Assembly: GCF_001543285.1 (NCBI RefSeq)
Contig: NZ_CP014164.1
Span: 620,001 to 684,000, forward strand
Length of the DNA: 64,000 bases
Source: Aerococcus viridans
GTDB lineage: Bacteria > Bacillota > Bacilli > Lactobacillales > Aerococcaceae
Direction of reading: 5' to 3'
Made by a program: the position numbers and the translations under genes. How positions within the stretch are numbered: position 1 is the first letter of the stretch; every line of letters begins with the position of its first letter. A model generated the notes under the pieces. The model did no database searches, had not been told where the DNA came from, and saw only the letters and a list, made by a program, of their open reading frames with translations. Shown piece after piece: positions 9,245 through 17,364 of the stretch.

Positions 9245-9844
9245 GTGATTTTTATGACTCATTCGACCATTTTTGACGAAATCAAACAAGAAATTATTGA
9301 CGATCCTTATAACAAGGACTATACCGACCGCGGGATTGAACCCGTTTTCTATGCTTCAAAAAATGCCCGGATTGCCATTATCGGCCAAGCACCTGGTAAG
9401 AAAGTAGAGGAGACGCAGCTTTTCTGGAATGACCAGTCGGGAGACCGGTTAAGAAATTGGATGGGGATTTCTAGGGATCTATTCTATAAAACTGATATGA
9501 TTGCCCAGTTACCTATGGATTTCTATTATCCAGGCAAGGCCAAAACGGGGGACAAACCACCAAGAAAGGGATTCGCAGACAAGTTTCACCCGCAAATTCT
9601 AAAGGAAATGCCCAATATAGAAACCATTATCTTGATTGGTAATTATTCACAGAAACACTATTTGGGAAAAGACCGGCAGAAAAACCTGACCGAAACAGTT
9701 AAACATTACAAGGACTATTTACCAGAATATTTTCCCCTGGTCCATCCGTCCCCTTTAAACCAAAGGTGGATGAAGAAGAATCCTTGGTTTGAAACAGATG
9801 TACTACCTGATTTTAAAGAGATGATACAGACGTATATCAAGTAG
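9245..9844 (+). CDS. Uracil-DNA glycosylase superfamily protein
   Basis: The fold is that of the uracil-DNA glycosylase superfamily: IIGQAPGKK aligns with the water-activating motif I, and LVHPSPLNQRW with the DNA-intercalating motif near the C-terminus. The 199-residue length fits. Family-level assignment is good; true uracil excision is not proven. The start is uncertain: GTG at 9245 is only four bases from AAAGGA, while ATG at 9254 is thirteen bases away. It follows the ADP-ribosylglycohydrolase gene closely, so both may be one operon with a DNA or nucleotide repair theme (inference). Confidence 0.82.
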   Translation: MIFMTHSTIFDEIKQEIIDDPYNKDYTDRGIEPVFYASKNARIAIIGQAPGKKVEETQLFWNDQSGDRLRNWMGISRDLFYKTDMIAQLPMDFYYPGKAKTGDKPPRKGFADKFHPQILKEMPNIETIILIGNYSQKHYLGKDRQKNLTETVKHYKDYLPEYFPLVHPSPLNQRWMKKNPWFETDVLPDFKEMIQTYIK

Positions 9845-9853
9845 GATTAGGTA

Positions 9854-10197
9854 ATTGACCAGGTAGAAGCGATCGATGACTATATTGCAGATCATGCAGA
9901 TAATGTCCAAGCCATTTTAATGAAGTTATGACATAAGCTAGCGTCGGTATTACCAGCTTGTCAGGAGAAAATTTTCTATGGCATGCAAACCCTTTTTGAC
10001 AAGAAGATGGTTACCCACTACGGGAGCAACAAGTGTACCTTGGGATTTATCCCTTCCCGAAAACGATTCTTACTTTTGAGGACAAGGGGGGCAGCTCTTG
10101 GGTCAGGCAAGGGACCTTACAATTTCCCTATGATTCAGAAATTCCTTATGACTTAATTGTTGAATTAGCGGTTTACAACTACCATCAACAAAAATAA
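9854..10197 (+). pseudogene. Decayed DUF1801 (YdhG/frataxin-like fold) gene
   Basis: Translation from 9854 gives VIDQVEAIDDYIADHADNV and later QEKIFYGMQTLFDKK, the pattern of DUF1801 proteins. The frame is broken by TGA (9929-9931), and a frameshift near 10055 moves the rest (TLQFPYDSEIPYDLI) into another frame ending at TAA 10195-10197. No start codon with a convincing RBS remains. It is a dead gene. Confidence 0.75.
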
Positions 10198-10214
10198 AAA
10201 TACGGAGGCAAGTC

Positions 10215-10341
10215 ATGGCAGAGATAGGTAAAAAATTTTGGGGTTACACCAAAGAAGAATGGTCGTGGGTTATACAGGATACAGGGAATTCAGCTTATTC
10301 CTTAGTTATCACAGCAACATTATTTCCCTTGTTTTATTTAA
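10215..10341 (+). pseudogene. UMF1-family MFS transporter, N-terminal fragment interrupted by IS605
   Basis: ATG at 10215 with ACGGAGG upstream starts KKFWGYTKEEWSWVIQDTG and continues to FPLFYLK, the N-terminus of UMF1 (Atg22-like) major facilitator transporters. Reading stops at the left end of the IS200/IS605 element. The codons resume exactly at the right end of the element (AIAEGAGVADD), showing a clean insertion. See the C-terminal remnant at 12138-12665. Confidence 0.8.
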
Positions 10342-10384
10342 AGTCGCCCCTTGAGAAAACCGTGTAATTCATTACATGGATGAA

Positions 10385-10825
10385 TCAAGTTCTAGGGCGA
10401 CCGTCATTGTATTCCGTTAATTGATTTTCTATATACTTTTTAACAGCTTCTTTAGACATACTGCCTACTGTTGCCATGAAATAACTAGGTGTCCATAAAT
10501 GGCCACCCCATAACATTGTCTTTGTTTCTGGATAAGCTTTAAACCATAGACGTGCAGATTTCCCTTTAAGTGTTTTGACGATACTACTTGCGGCATGTTT
10601 AGGGTTGAACGAAATCAACATATGGATATGGTCAGGCATTACTTGGAGCGATTGGATGACAATATCGTGTTCATCACAAATATGCGTCAACATATCTTGC
10701 ATGGCGTTTTGTTTTTCAATGGTTGTAAATATTTCTTTACGATACTTTGTTACCCAAACCAAATGGAAATTAAAATCATAGACATTTGTCCTTGTTTTCG
10801 CAATCATATGTAAACACTTCTTCAA
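10385..10825 (-). CDS. tnpA: IS200/IS605 transposase TnpA (Y1 HUH family)
   Basis: Single-strand transposase that excises and inserts the element. The HUH motif is HIH at residues 66-68 (PDHIHMLIS), and the nucleophilic tyrosine is Tyr131 in KEAVKKYIENQ. The 146-residue length is normal; the true start may be the internal Met at residue 7 (MIAKTRTNVYDF), closer to the family consensus. The end of the gene overlaps the left-end hairpin region. All catalytic residues are present and the gene looks active. Confidence 0.93.
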   Translation of the reverse strand: MKKCLHMIAKTRTNVYDFNFHLVWVTKYRKEIFTTIEKQNAMQDMLTHICDEHDIVIQSLQVMPDHIHMLISFNPKHAASSIVKTLKGKSARLWFKAYPETKTMLWGGHLWTPSYFMATVGSMSKEAVKKYIENQLTEYNDGRPRT

Positions 10826-10870
10826 TTAAATTATAGTAATTGTTATCGCTATAAACAAGTGTCATACGTA

Positions 10871-10879
10871 TGGTATAAT
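10871..10879 (+). promoter_or_regulatory. tnpB promoter (extended -10)
   Basis: TGGTATAAT is an extended -10 (TGn plus TATAAT at 10874-10879), 29 bases before the tnpB ATG. Confidence 0.55.
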
Positions 10880-10907
10880 ATATCTATAAACGCAAGGGGG
10901 TGAAAAC

Positions 10908-12050
10908 ATGTATCAAGGAATTGAGTGTAAAATCTATCCTAACGAAAAACAGCGTCAGTTAATTCATATGACCTTTGGTCATACCCGATTCATCTGGAAC
11001 GAAATGTTGGCCATGTTGAATGCGCGGTACGAAAACAATCCTGACCTTCAAATGCTATCTTATAATGCGTTATCCTCTCTTATTCCACAAATGAAGAAGG
11101 AATATCCCTGGTTGCGTGAAGTTGATAGCGTAGCTGTTCAATGTAGTGTTAAACGCTTATCCGAAACTTTTGTTCGTTTTTTTAAAGGTTATTCAAGATA
11201 CCCAAAATTCAAATCAAAGAAGAACACCAGACAGTCGTATTTAAGTACCATACGTGGCAACAACATTCGTTTTAATGATAATCAGCGGTATATCAAATTA
11301 CCCAAATTAGGTTGGATAAAATGTAAGTCAAGTGTGCTTCATATTGAGAATGAACGCATAAAATCTGTCACCGTAAAATATACACCTAGTGGCGACTACT
11401 ATATCTCCCTTTTGGTCACAAGCGATAATCAAGCAATGCCCAAAACAGGAAATGTAGTCGGTGTCGATTTAGGTGTAAGTGATTTAGCTATTACGTCTGA
11501 TGGTCAAAAATATCAAAGTCAGCGACTACATTTGTCTTATAAGAAGCAATTACATTATTGGGAAAAGCGAATGGCCCGTAGACGTTTACAAGCCAAAAAG
11601 AACGGTGTGAATTTAGTGGATGCGAAAAACTACCAGCAAGCCAAACGCCAAGTGGCCCGTATTCATCAACGTATCAAAAACATCCGCAAGGATTACATGC
11701 ATAAAATCACAACCGATATGGTTAAAAGTTATGACGTTATCGTTCTAGAGGATTTAAAGACGACTAATATGATGAAAAATCATCAATTAGCCCGTTCAAT
11801 CGCTGGCCAATCCTGGCGGATGTTTAGAACAATCCTAGAGGCAAAGTGCGAAATCTACGATAAGACATTTGTAGCGATTAATCCGTACAAGACATCCCAG
11901 AAATGTTCTAATTGCGGGTATGATAGCGGTAAAAAAGCGTTAAATATACGTCATTGGACTTGTATGAAGTGTAATCTGCATCACGATAGAGATATCAACG
12001 CAGCTAAAAATATATTAAATATTGGCCTGGAACAGGCCTTAGTTAAATAG
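10908..12050 (+). CDS. tnpB: TnpB RNA-guided endonuclease of IS605
   Basis: RuvC-type nuclease guided by an omega RNA made from the right end of the element. It has an N-terminal helix-turn-helix-like region (residues 1-60). The RuvC acidic residues are D187 (VVGVDLG), E281 (VIVLEDL) and D360/D362 (HHDRDINAA). A four-cysteine zinc ribbon is formed by C333, C336, C352 and C355. The full length of 380 residues and the intact catalytic set suggest activity. RBS AAGGGGGTG precedes the ATG. Confidence 0.94.
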   Translation: MYQGIECKIYPNEKQRQLIHMTFGHTRFIWNEMLAMLNARYENNPDLQMLSYNALSSLIPQMKKEYPWLREVDSVAVQCSVKRLSETFVRFFKGYSRYPKFKSKKNTRQSYLSTIRGNNIRFNDNQRYIKLPKLGWIKCKSSVLHIENERIKSVTVKYTPSGDYYISLLVTSDNQAMPKTGNVVGVDLGVSDLAITSDGQKYQSQRLHLSYKKQLHYWEKRMARRRLQAKKNGVNLVDAKNYQQAKRQVARIHQRIKNIRKDYMHKITTDMVKSYDVIVLEDLKTTNMMKNHQLARSIAGQSWRMFRTILEAKCEIYDKTFVAINPYKTSQKCSNCGYDSGKKALNIRHWTCMKCNLHHDRDINAAKNILNIGLEQALVK

Positions 12051-12137
12051 CTTAGACCGCTGTTTTGCTTTGAAATAAGTGGAACAAGTCATGAGTGTTC
12101 CTAGAAACACGCCATTTTAATGGCGTTGTAGTTCATA
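11950..12137 (+). ncRNA. Probable omega RNA (TnpB guide RNA scaffold)
   Basis: In IS605 elements the 3' end of tnpB plus the right-end non-coding segment forms the TnpB guide RNA scaffold (established for the family). Here the non-coding part is 12051-12137 with hairpin ACGCCAT/ATGGCGT. The guide would be read from the flank starting at 12138, which is UMF1-gene sequence. Limits are approximate. Confidence 0.55.
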
Positions 12138-12665
12138 AGGCAATCGCAGAAGGGGCGGGGGTTGCGGACGATTATTTCAATGGCAACGGCTGTAGCAACT
12201 GACTTAGGGATTGAAGCGACAGTCCTTGTAGTGGTCTTATTGATCGTTCAAATTGTGGCCTTCCCATTCACTGTATTATACGGGCAGTTGGCCAAACGAT
12301 TCGGGGACAAGAAAATCATCTATGTAGGGATTGTGACTTATATCATCATTTGTATCTATGCCTTGAGTATGGAAACAGCGACTGATTTCTTTATACTGGC
12401 TTGTATGGTTGGGACGGCTCAAGGAGGCTTACAAGCCTTATCACGTTCAATGTTTGGAAAATTAGTACCAGAAGGCAAAACGAATGAATTCTTCGGCATC
12501 TACAATGTCTTTGGGAAATTCTCTTCTATTATCGGGACAACCTTACTAGGGATTATCACCCAAATGACGGGCAACTCCTTGAACGGGGTCTTTGGTTTAA
12601 TTATCCTCTTTATTATGGGGGGCGCCTTATTACTCGGCGTCAAAGAAGACGGGGTGAAAGGGTAA
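12138..12665 (+). pseudogene. UMF1-family MFS transporter, C-terminal fragment with internal deletion
   Basis: The first codons after the IS continue the interrupted gene (AIAEGAGVADD). At about 12157-12166 the sequence jumps, in another frame, to the C-terminal third of the same family (RTIISMATAVATDLGI ... GTAQGGLQALSRSMFGK ... NEFFGIYNVFGK). The middle of the transporter, roughly 200 or more residues, is missing and the frame has changed. The last 167 codons stay open as an ORF with several membrane helices, but no RBS is seen. The gene cannot make a working transporter. Confidence 0.75.
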
Positions 12666-12687
12666 GGAAATTGCTCATCATAAAAGA

Positions 12688-12728
12688 AAAAAACTGGTGT
12701 CACGTTTAATAATGACCACCAGTTTTTT
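12688..12728. terminator. Bidirectional terminator
   Basis: Stem AAAAAACTGGTG (12688-12699) with CACCAGTTTTTT (12717-12728). It serves the convergent UMF1 remnant and the reductase gene. Confidence 0.85.
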
Positions 12729-12760
12729 CGTATTGGCTTATTTAATTGTTTGCAGTCACC

Positions 12761-13717
12761 TTAGATGTCTAAAGAGATTGCCGGACCCGCTGGAATAATA
12801 CCGTTCGGGTTGATTGTCGGATGGCTACCGTAGTAGTGATGTTGGATATGGTAGAAATCAACTGTATCAGAAATACCTGCAATGTTGTAGATTTCACGGG
12901 TATAACGCCACACATTTTCAAAGTCAGTTAAGTGTTTGATATTGCACTTGAAGTGACCGTAGTAGACATGCTCGAAACGGATTAATGTTGGGAACAAGCG
13001 GATGTCAGATGTTGTTAATTTGTCGCCTAATAAGAATTTTTTGTCAGCTAGGATGCCGTCTAATTTTTCTAAGGCATCAAAGACATGACCAACTTCTTCT
13101 TCATAAACAGCTTGGTCTGTCGCAAAACCAGCTTTGTAAACACCGTTGTTGATGTTTGGATAGACAAAGTCATCCATTTCTTTGATCTGGTCGCGCAATT
13201 CTTCAGGGTAGTAATCACCTTCAGTGGCACCAATTTCGTCAAATGCTGAGTTTAACATCAACATAATTTCAGATGATTCGTTGTTGACGATGGTATCTTT
13301 TTCCTTGTCGTATAAAACAGGTACTGTTACACGGCCTGTATAGTTAGGGTCAGCATGTGTATATACTTGGTGTAAGAAGTCTGCATCTAGAATAGGGTCA
13401 GGAATGACACCTTGGTCTGGTGCAAATGTCCAGCCATTTTCCAACATGATTGGGTTCACGATAGAAATAGAGATCATGTCTTCTAAGCCTTTTAATTTAC
13501 GCAGCATTAAGGTACGGCTAGCCCACGGACACGCTAATGATACGTATAAGTGGTAGCGACCTGGTTCTGCCTTAAAGCCACCTTCACCTGAAGGGCCTGG
13601 TGCACCGTCAGTGGTAATCCAGTTTCTGAATTGTGAATCTTTGCGGACGAAACGACCACCTGTTGATTCTGTGTCATACCATTGGTCCTTCCAAACGCCG
13701 TCTACTAATAATCCCAT
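12761..13717 (-). CDS. Glutathionyl-hydroquinone reductase (YqjG/ECM4-type GST)
   Basis: Omega-like glutathione transferase that reduces glutathionyl-hydroquinones. The 318-residue length matches the family. The catalytic cysteine is Cys63 in the CPWA motif (SLACPWASR), inside an N-terminal thioredoxin fold; the C-terminal half is all-helical (TTSDIRLFPTLIRF). AAGGAGATG precedes the start. Such enzymes need glutathione, so the cell probably makes or imports it; a second GST-like gene lies at about 61 kb. Identity is strong, the physiological substrate unknown. Confidence 0.92.
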   Translation of the reverse strand: MGLLVDGVWKDQWYDTESTGGRFVRKDSQFRNWITTDGAPGPSGEGGFKAEPGRYHLYVSLACPWASRTLMLRKLKGLEDMISISIVNPIMLENGWTFAPDQGVIPDPILDADFLHQVYTHADPNYTGRVTVPVLYDKEKDTIVNNESSEIMLMLNSAFDEIGATEGDYYPEELRDQIKEMDDFVYPNINNGVYKAGFATDQAVYEEEVGHVFDALEKLDGILADKKFLLGDKLTTSDIRLFPTLIRFEHVYYGHFKCNIKHLTDFENVWRYTREIYNIAGISDTVDFYHIQHHYYGSHPTINPNGIIPAGPAISLDI

Positions 13718-13770
13718 GCATTCATCTCCTTTTAGAAATAATAATTCGATTTCAAATTAATATATGTATT

Positions 13771-13799
13771 ATTGTAATATGGTTGACTGTATTTCTCAA
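13771..13799 (-). promoter_or_regulatory. Promoter of the glutathionyl-hydroquinone reductase gene
   Basis: On the minus strand: TTGAGA (13799-13794), 17-base spacer, TACAAT (13776-13771). It lies about 54 bases before the start codon. Confidence 0.7.
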
Positions 13800-13800
13800 G

Positions 13801-14004
13801 TGATAGGGGTTGAGGAGACAAACTATAAAATATTCAAAATTTCATGAAAGCAATTGTATGGCTACATATGCACGTGATATTTGGCGAAAATTATCTATCG
13901 CTAAATGGACCAGCATTCAAGTATGCGTTGAACAATCGTCATCTCTCCAAACACGAACTATGGATTTTTGAGTAATCCTTGATGACTAACAATTAAAAGT
14001 TAGC
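13801..14004. other. Intergenic spacer without recognised gene
   Basis: AT-rich spacer between the divergent reductase gene and the folate operon. It holds one modest hairpin (ATTTGGCGA / TCGCTAAAT near 13890-13915). Nothing else is recognised. Confidence 0.4.
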
Positions 14005-14150
14005 TATACTTAATGGGACTAGGTATGATTTTGATAGCTGGGTGGATGTGTTTTAAAGGAATACCGAATGTTGTTGGTGTTAAATAGTGCATCCACCTGC
14101 TAAATCCTACCTATAGACGTTTTAGAAGACGGTTTAAAGGTCTTCTACTC
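14005..14150 (+). promoter_or_regulatory. Folded 5' leader of the folate operon, candidate riboswitch
   Basis: A -10-like TATACT (14005-14010) would start a transcript near 14017, directly at a long fold. Nested pairs are TAGGTA (14020-14025)/TACCTA (14108-14113), ATTT/AAAT, TAGC (14035-14038)/GCTA (14099-14102) and GGTGGATG (14041-14048)/CATCCACC (14090-14097), with an inner TTTTAA..TACC/GGTGTTAAA stem. A separate 8-bp hairpin TAGAAGAC/GTCTTCTA (14123-14147) follows, close to the TTG start of folC. The segments CGAA (14065), GGTG (14076) and TGCATCC (14088) appear in the same order as in tetrahydrofolate riboswitches, but the full class-I fold is not evident. Confidence 0.55.
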
Positions 14151-14179
14151 ATAATAGATCACGAAAAGAGGCTTATCCA

Positions 14180-15457
14180 TTGCGTTACGAATCACTTCAA
14201 GCAAAGTTGCCCCTAGCACCCGCTGGCGAAATGGTGTTAGGATTAGCGTCGATGAAACAGTTAATGGCGCACTTTAACCATCCAGAAAATCAACTCCCAA
14301 CCATTCATATCGCTGGGACAAACGGCAAAGGGTCAACCGCCAAAATGGTGGCCACTATCCTCCAAGCAGCTGGCTACAAGGTTGGCTTATTCACTTCACC
14401 GTCCTTAGTCGACTTCAACGAACGCATTCAAATCAATGGCCAACAAATCACTGACGACCAACTCATGGCACAAGTTGACCGGATGACGGCAGCATTAGGA
14501 CCGGATGAATATTACACCGAGTTTGAAGTCTTTACCGGACTTGCTTGGTTGACCTTTGAGGCAAATCTTGTAGATTTTGTCGTCTTAGAAGTTGGCTTGG
14601 GCGGTAGACTGGATGCTACTAATATCATCAACCAACCACTAGTCACGGCTATCACGAAAATTGCCCTGGACCACCAGAAAATCCTCGGCGACACACTAGC
14701 TGAAATCGCAGGTGAGAAGGCCGGCATCTTGAAAGCAGGTGTGCCCTTGGTATTATATCCGCAAGTTGATGAGGCGAAAAGGGCCATCACTCAACAAGCT
14801 GACCGCCTTCAAGTGCCTATACATGAAGTCAAGCCAGGGGATATAGAACCGCTAGCTACCGACGCCCACGGATTACAGTCATTTAAATATAAAGGACGCA
14901 AATACACGCTCAACCTACAAGCCCCTTATCAGGTCAATAATGCAGCCCTAGCCATTGAAATTATCCAAGTCTTGAAAGCACAAGGGATTGTCATTTCTGA
15001 CCAGGCCATTGAAAAAGGACTTGCGACTGTTACTTGGCCAGCCCGCTTTGAAATGGTAGCGTCTGAGCCTACAATCATCATCGACGGGTCTCATAATATG
15101 GACGGGATTTCATCCTTAAAAGAGGCGATTTTAACCCATTACCCAGCTTCAAAAGTGGGCAAAAGGGTCGCTATTATGGGCATGTTAGCGGACAAGGACG
15201 TGGCACATGTGGTTGAGGTCATTGCCCCCATTTTTCAAAAAATCATTACCGTAACTCCGCATTCAAACCGGGCTTTAGCTGGTGACCAATTGGCAGCTAT
15301 GATCAAAGCAACTGGAACAGCGGTTGAGGTTGCGGATTCAGACCAAGCAGCTTTAGAAATTGCGGAAGCGGATTTAAAGGAAGACGACCTCTTATGTATA
15401 TTTGGGTCTTTCTACTTTGTGGGCTATTTAAGGGCCATCATCAAGAATCGGCTATAA
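14180..15457 (+). CDS. folC: Folylpolyglutamate synthase / dihydrofolate synthase
   Basis: Adds glutamate to dihydropteroate or folates, with ATP. The Mur-ligase-like P-loop GTNGKGST is at residues 46-53, followed by GYKVGLFTSPSL. The 425-residue length is normal. The start is TTG at 14180 with AAAAGAGG seven bases upstream; no ATG fits the N-terminus (RYESLQAKL). It is the first gene of folC-folE-folP-folB-folK, preceded by a folded leader. The TTG start and the leader both suggest translation is kept low or regulated. Confidence 0.94.
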   Translation: MRYESLQAKLPLAPAGEMVLGLASMKQLMAHFNHPENQLPTIHIAGTNGKGSTAKMVATILQAAGYKVGLFTSPSLVDFNERIQINGQQITDDQLMAQVDRMTAALGPDEYYTEFEVFTGLAWLTFEANLVDFVVLEVGLGGRLDATNIINQPLVTAITKIALDHQKILGDTLAEIAGEKAGILKAGVPLVLYPQVDEAKRAITQQADRLQVPIHEVKPGDIEPLATDAHGLQSFKYKGRKYTLNLQAPYQVNNAALAIEIIQVLKAQGIVISDQAIEKGLATVTWPARFEMVASEPTIIIDGSHNMDGISSLKEAILTHYPASKVGKRVAIMGMLADKDVAHVVEVIAPIFQKIITVTPHSNRALAGDQLAAMIKATGTAVEVADSDQAALEIAEADLKEDDLLCIFGSFYFVGYLRAIIKNRL

Positions 15458-15502
15458 GCATGATAAAGAGTTTTCAATATTAAATAAGAAAAGGTGACAA
15501 TA

Positions 15503-16057
15503 ATGGATATGGAAAGAATTGAAAAGGCAGTACGGGAGATATTGCTTGCAGTCGGCGAAAACCCGGACCGTGAAGGCCTTATTGAAACGCCAGAACGGGT
15601 AGCCAAAATGTATGCGGAAGTATTTGACGGGTTAAATAGAAACCCGAGAATCCACACAGAAAAAACCTTTTCTGAATCAGCATCAGAATTTGTATTGGTA
15701 AAGGATATTTCTTTCCACTCAACTTGCGAACACCACTTGTTACCAGTGATTGGTCAAGCACACGTTGCTTATATTCCAAAAAACGGACAGGTTATCGGCC
15801 TATCTAAATTGGCACGGATTGTCGAAGATTTTGCCTTGAGACCGCAATTACAAGAACGGTTAACCAACCAAGTGGCGGACGTTTTAGCGAAAGAATTAGG
15901 GGCAGAGGGCGTCTTTGTTGTGTTAGAAGCGGAACACATGTGCATGACTTTACGAGGCATCAAGAAGCCGGGCGCTAAGACGGTGACGTATGCCACCCGT
16001 GGCGCATACACTGACCGCGGTCGCCGTCAAGAAGTTTTAGATATGATGAGTTTATAG
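15503..16057 (+). CDS. folE: GTP cyclohydrolase I
   Basis: First enzyme of pterin synthesis, making dihydroneopterin triphosphate from GTP. The zinc-binding CEHH is in [14 protein letters not shown], and the second zinc cysteine in EHMCMTLRG. The start is the ATG at 15503, eight bases after AAAAGG; an in-frame GTG at 15494 overlaps the RBS and is unlikely. The product is 184 residues, usual for the family. It lies 45 bases after folC. Confidence 0.96.
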   Translation: MDMERIEKAVREILLAVGENPDREGLIETPERVAKMYAEVFDGLNRNPRIHTEKTFSESASEFVLVKDISFHSTCEHHLLPVIGQAHVAYIPKNGQVIGLSKLARIVEDFALRPQLQERLTNQVADVLAKELGAEGVFVVLEAEHMCMTLRGIKKPGAKTVTYATRGAYTDRGRRQEVLDMMSL

Positions 16058-16090
16058 TTGCTGGCATGACAATAGAAAGTTTGTGACGAG

Positions 16091-16930
16091 ATGTATATTA
16101 AACGATTAAATAAAACCTTCAATTTCCCAAGCGACCACACTTGGATTATGGGCATTTTAAATGTGACCCCTGATTCATTTTCAGATGGCGGAGCCTATGT
16201 TGCCACTGACGACATGATCGCCCAAGTAGAAAGAATGGTCGCTGAAGGGGTAGATATTATTGATGTGGGCGGTGAATCTACCCGTCCTGGCCACGTCCCA
16301 GTGACTCTTGAAGAAGAAATTAACCGAGTTGTTCCAGCAGTTCAAGCTATTCGTCAAGTTTCGGATGTCTTGATTTCAGTAGATACTTGGAAGGCTGAAG
16401 TAGCCCGCCAAGCTCTTGCAGCAGGTGCAGATATCATTAACGACCAGTGGGGCGCGACCCGTGAACCAGCCATTGCCAAGGTTTGCGCTGACTTTGATGC
16501 GCCTCTAATTTTGATGCACAACCGAGAAGAATACCAGGCTTATAGCGATATCATGAAAGAGATGAAAGCTGACCTACAAACCTCTATTGAGATTGCCCGC
16601 GCCCAAGGGATGCGTGACGACCAGCTGATTCTTGACCCTGGTATTGGTTTCGCCAAAACGGCGGACGACAACTTATTGGCAATCCAAGGTTTACAAGAAT
16701 TAGCTAGCTTCAATATGCCTGTCCTTTTGGCTACTTCAAGAAAAGGATTCTTGGGTAAATTAGTGGATGTGCCAGCTAATGAACGCGACGTAGCGACCGC
16801 AGCCACAACGGTTTCAGGGATCTTATCGGGGGCTGATATGGTACGGGTCCACAATGTGAAAGTCAATAAGGAAGCTGCAGCGGTGGCAGATGCGATTAAA
16901 CGCGGGCAAATTGACCCAGTGAGTATTTAA
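16091..16930 (+). CDS. folP: Dihydropteroate synthase
   Basis: Joins p-aminobenzoate to hydroxymethyl-dihydropterin diphosphate; it is the sulfonamide target. Signature blocks are GILNVTPDSFSDGG near the N-terminus, DVGGESTRPG, and the C-terminal ATSRKGFLGKL. The 279-residue length is standard. It lies 33 bases after folE and 12 bases before folB, in one operon. Confidence 0.96.
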   Translation: MYIKRLNKTFNFPSDHTWIMGILNVTPDSFSDGGAYVATDDMIAQVERMVAEGVDIIDVGGESTRPGHVPVTLEEEINRVVPAVQAIRQVSDVLISVDTWKAEVARQALAAGADIINDQWGATREPAIAKVCADFDAPLILMHNREEYQAYSDIMKEMKADLQTSIEIARAQGMRDDQLILDPGIGFAKTADDNLLAIQGLQELASFNMPVLLATSRKGFLGKLVDVPANERDVATAATTVSGILSGADMVRVHNVKVNKEAAAVADAIKRGQIDPVSI

Positions 16931-16942
16931 GGAGGGGTTCTG

Positions 16943-17362
16943 ATGGCTACAAGGGATAAAATTTATTTGAATAACTTGCAATTTTACGCCAACCACGGCT
17001 TGTTGGCTGAAGAAAAAACACTTGGACAAAGGTTTAATGTGGATGCAGTTCTAGCAGTGGACTTGGCGCCAGCTGGCCAATCAGATGATATGTATGATTC
17101 AGTTTCCTACGCCGATGTCTATAAGGTGATTGAGGATGTTGTGGTACATGAAGCGCCCGCGAAATTATTGGAACGATTAGCCCACAAGTTAGCCATGCGG
17201 ATTTTAGGAGACTTTCCACTCGTTGAAGAAGTGACCATCAAAGTGGTGAAACCTGACCCACCTATTCGCGGAATTTATGATAGTGTAGCCATTGAAATCC
17301 AACGAGACCGGACCTGGTTTAATAAGATGAAGCAGATAAACCAGATGAACGAGGTGGAATAA
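16943..17362 (+). CDS. folB: Dihydroneopterin aldolase
   Basis: Converts dihydroneopterin to hydroxymethyl-dihydropterin. Family features are IYLNNLQFYANHGLLAEEK (the glutamate is catalytic), DSVSYADVYKVI and the late VKVVKPDPPI. At 139 residues it is a little longer than the usual ~120, because of a C-terminal tail (FNKMKQINQMNEVE). AAGGAGGGG precedes the ATG. folK begins two bases after its stop, so the two are probably translationally coupled. Confidence 0.95.
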   Translation: MATRDKIYLNNLQFYANHGLLAEEKTLGQRFNVDAVLAVDLAPAGQSDDMYDSVSYADVYKVIEDVVVHEAPAKLLERLAHKLAMRILGDFPLVEEVTIKVVKPDPPIRGIYDSVAIEIQRDRTWFNKMKQINQMNEVE

Positions 17363-17364
17363 AG

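Larger units (their letters stand above)
10342..12137. mobile_element. IS200/IS605-type insertion sequence with tnpA and tnpB
   Basis: About 1.8 kb element with divergent tnpA (minus) and tnpB (plus), the IS605 layout. It has no terminal inverted repeats and makes no target duplication. The left end carries hairpins (GTCGCCC 10343-10349 with GGGCGAC 10395-10401; TGTAAT/ATTACA near 10363-10376). The right end carries ACGCCAT/ATGGCGT near 12109-12127. Joining the flanks restores the host codons, so the borders are known to within about three bases (an AAG is repeated at both ends). The base run TTTAA directly left of the element is a plausible TnpA target and TnpB TAM. Confidence 0.88.

Noticed and set aside
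14018..14113. Confident call of a class-I tetrahydrofolate riboswitch
   Set aside because: Sequence blocks match in order, but the P3 hairpin and the GGGAUG pseudoknot loop are missing; kept as candidate only.
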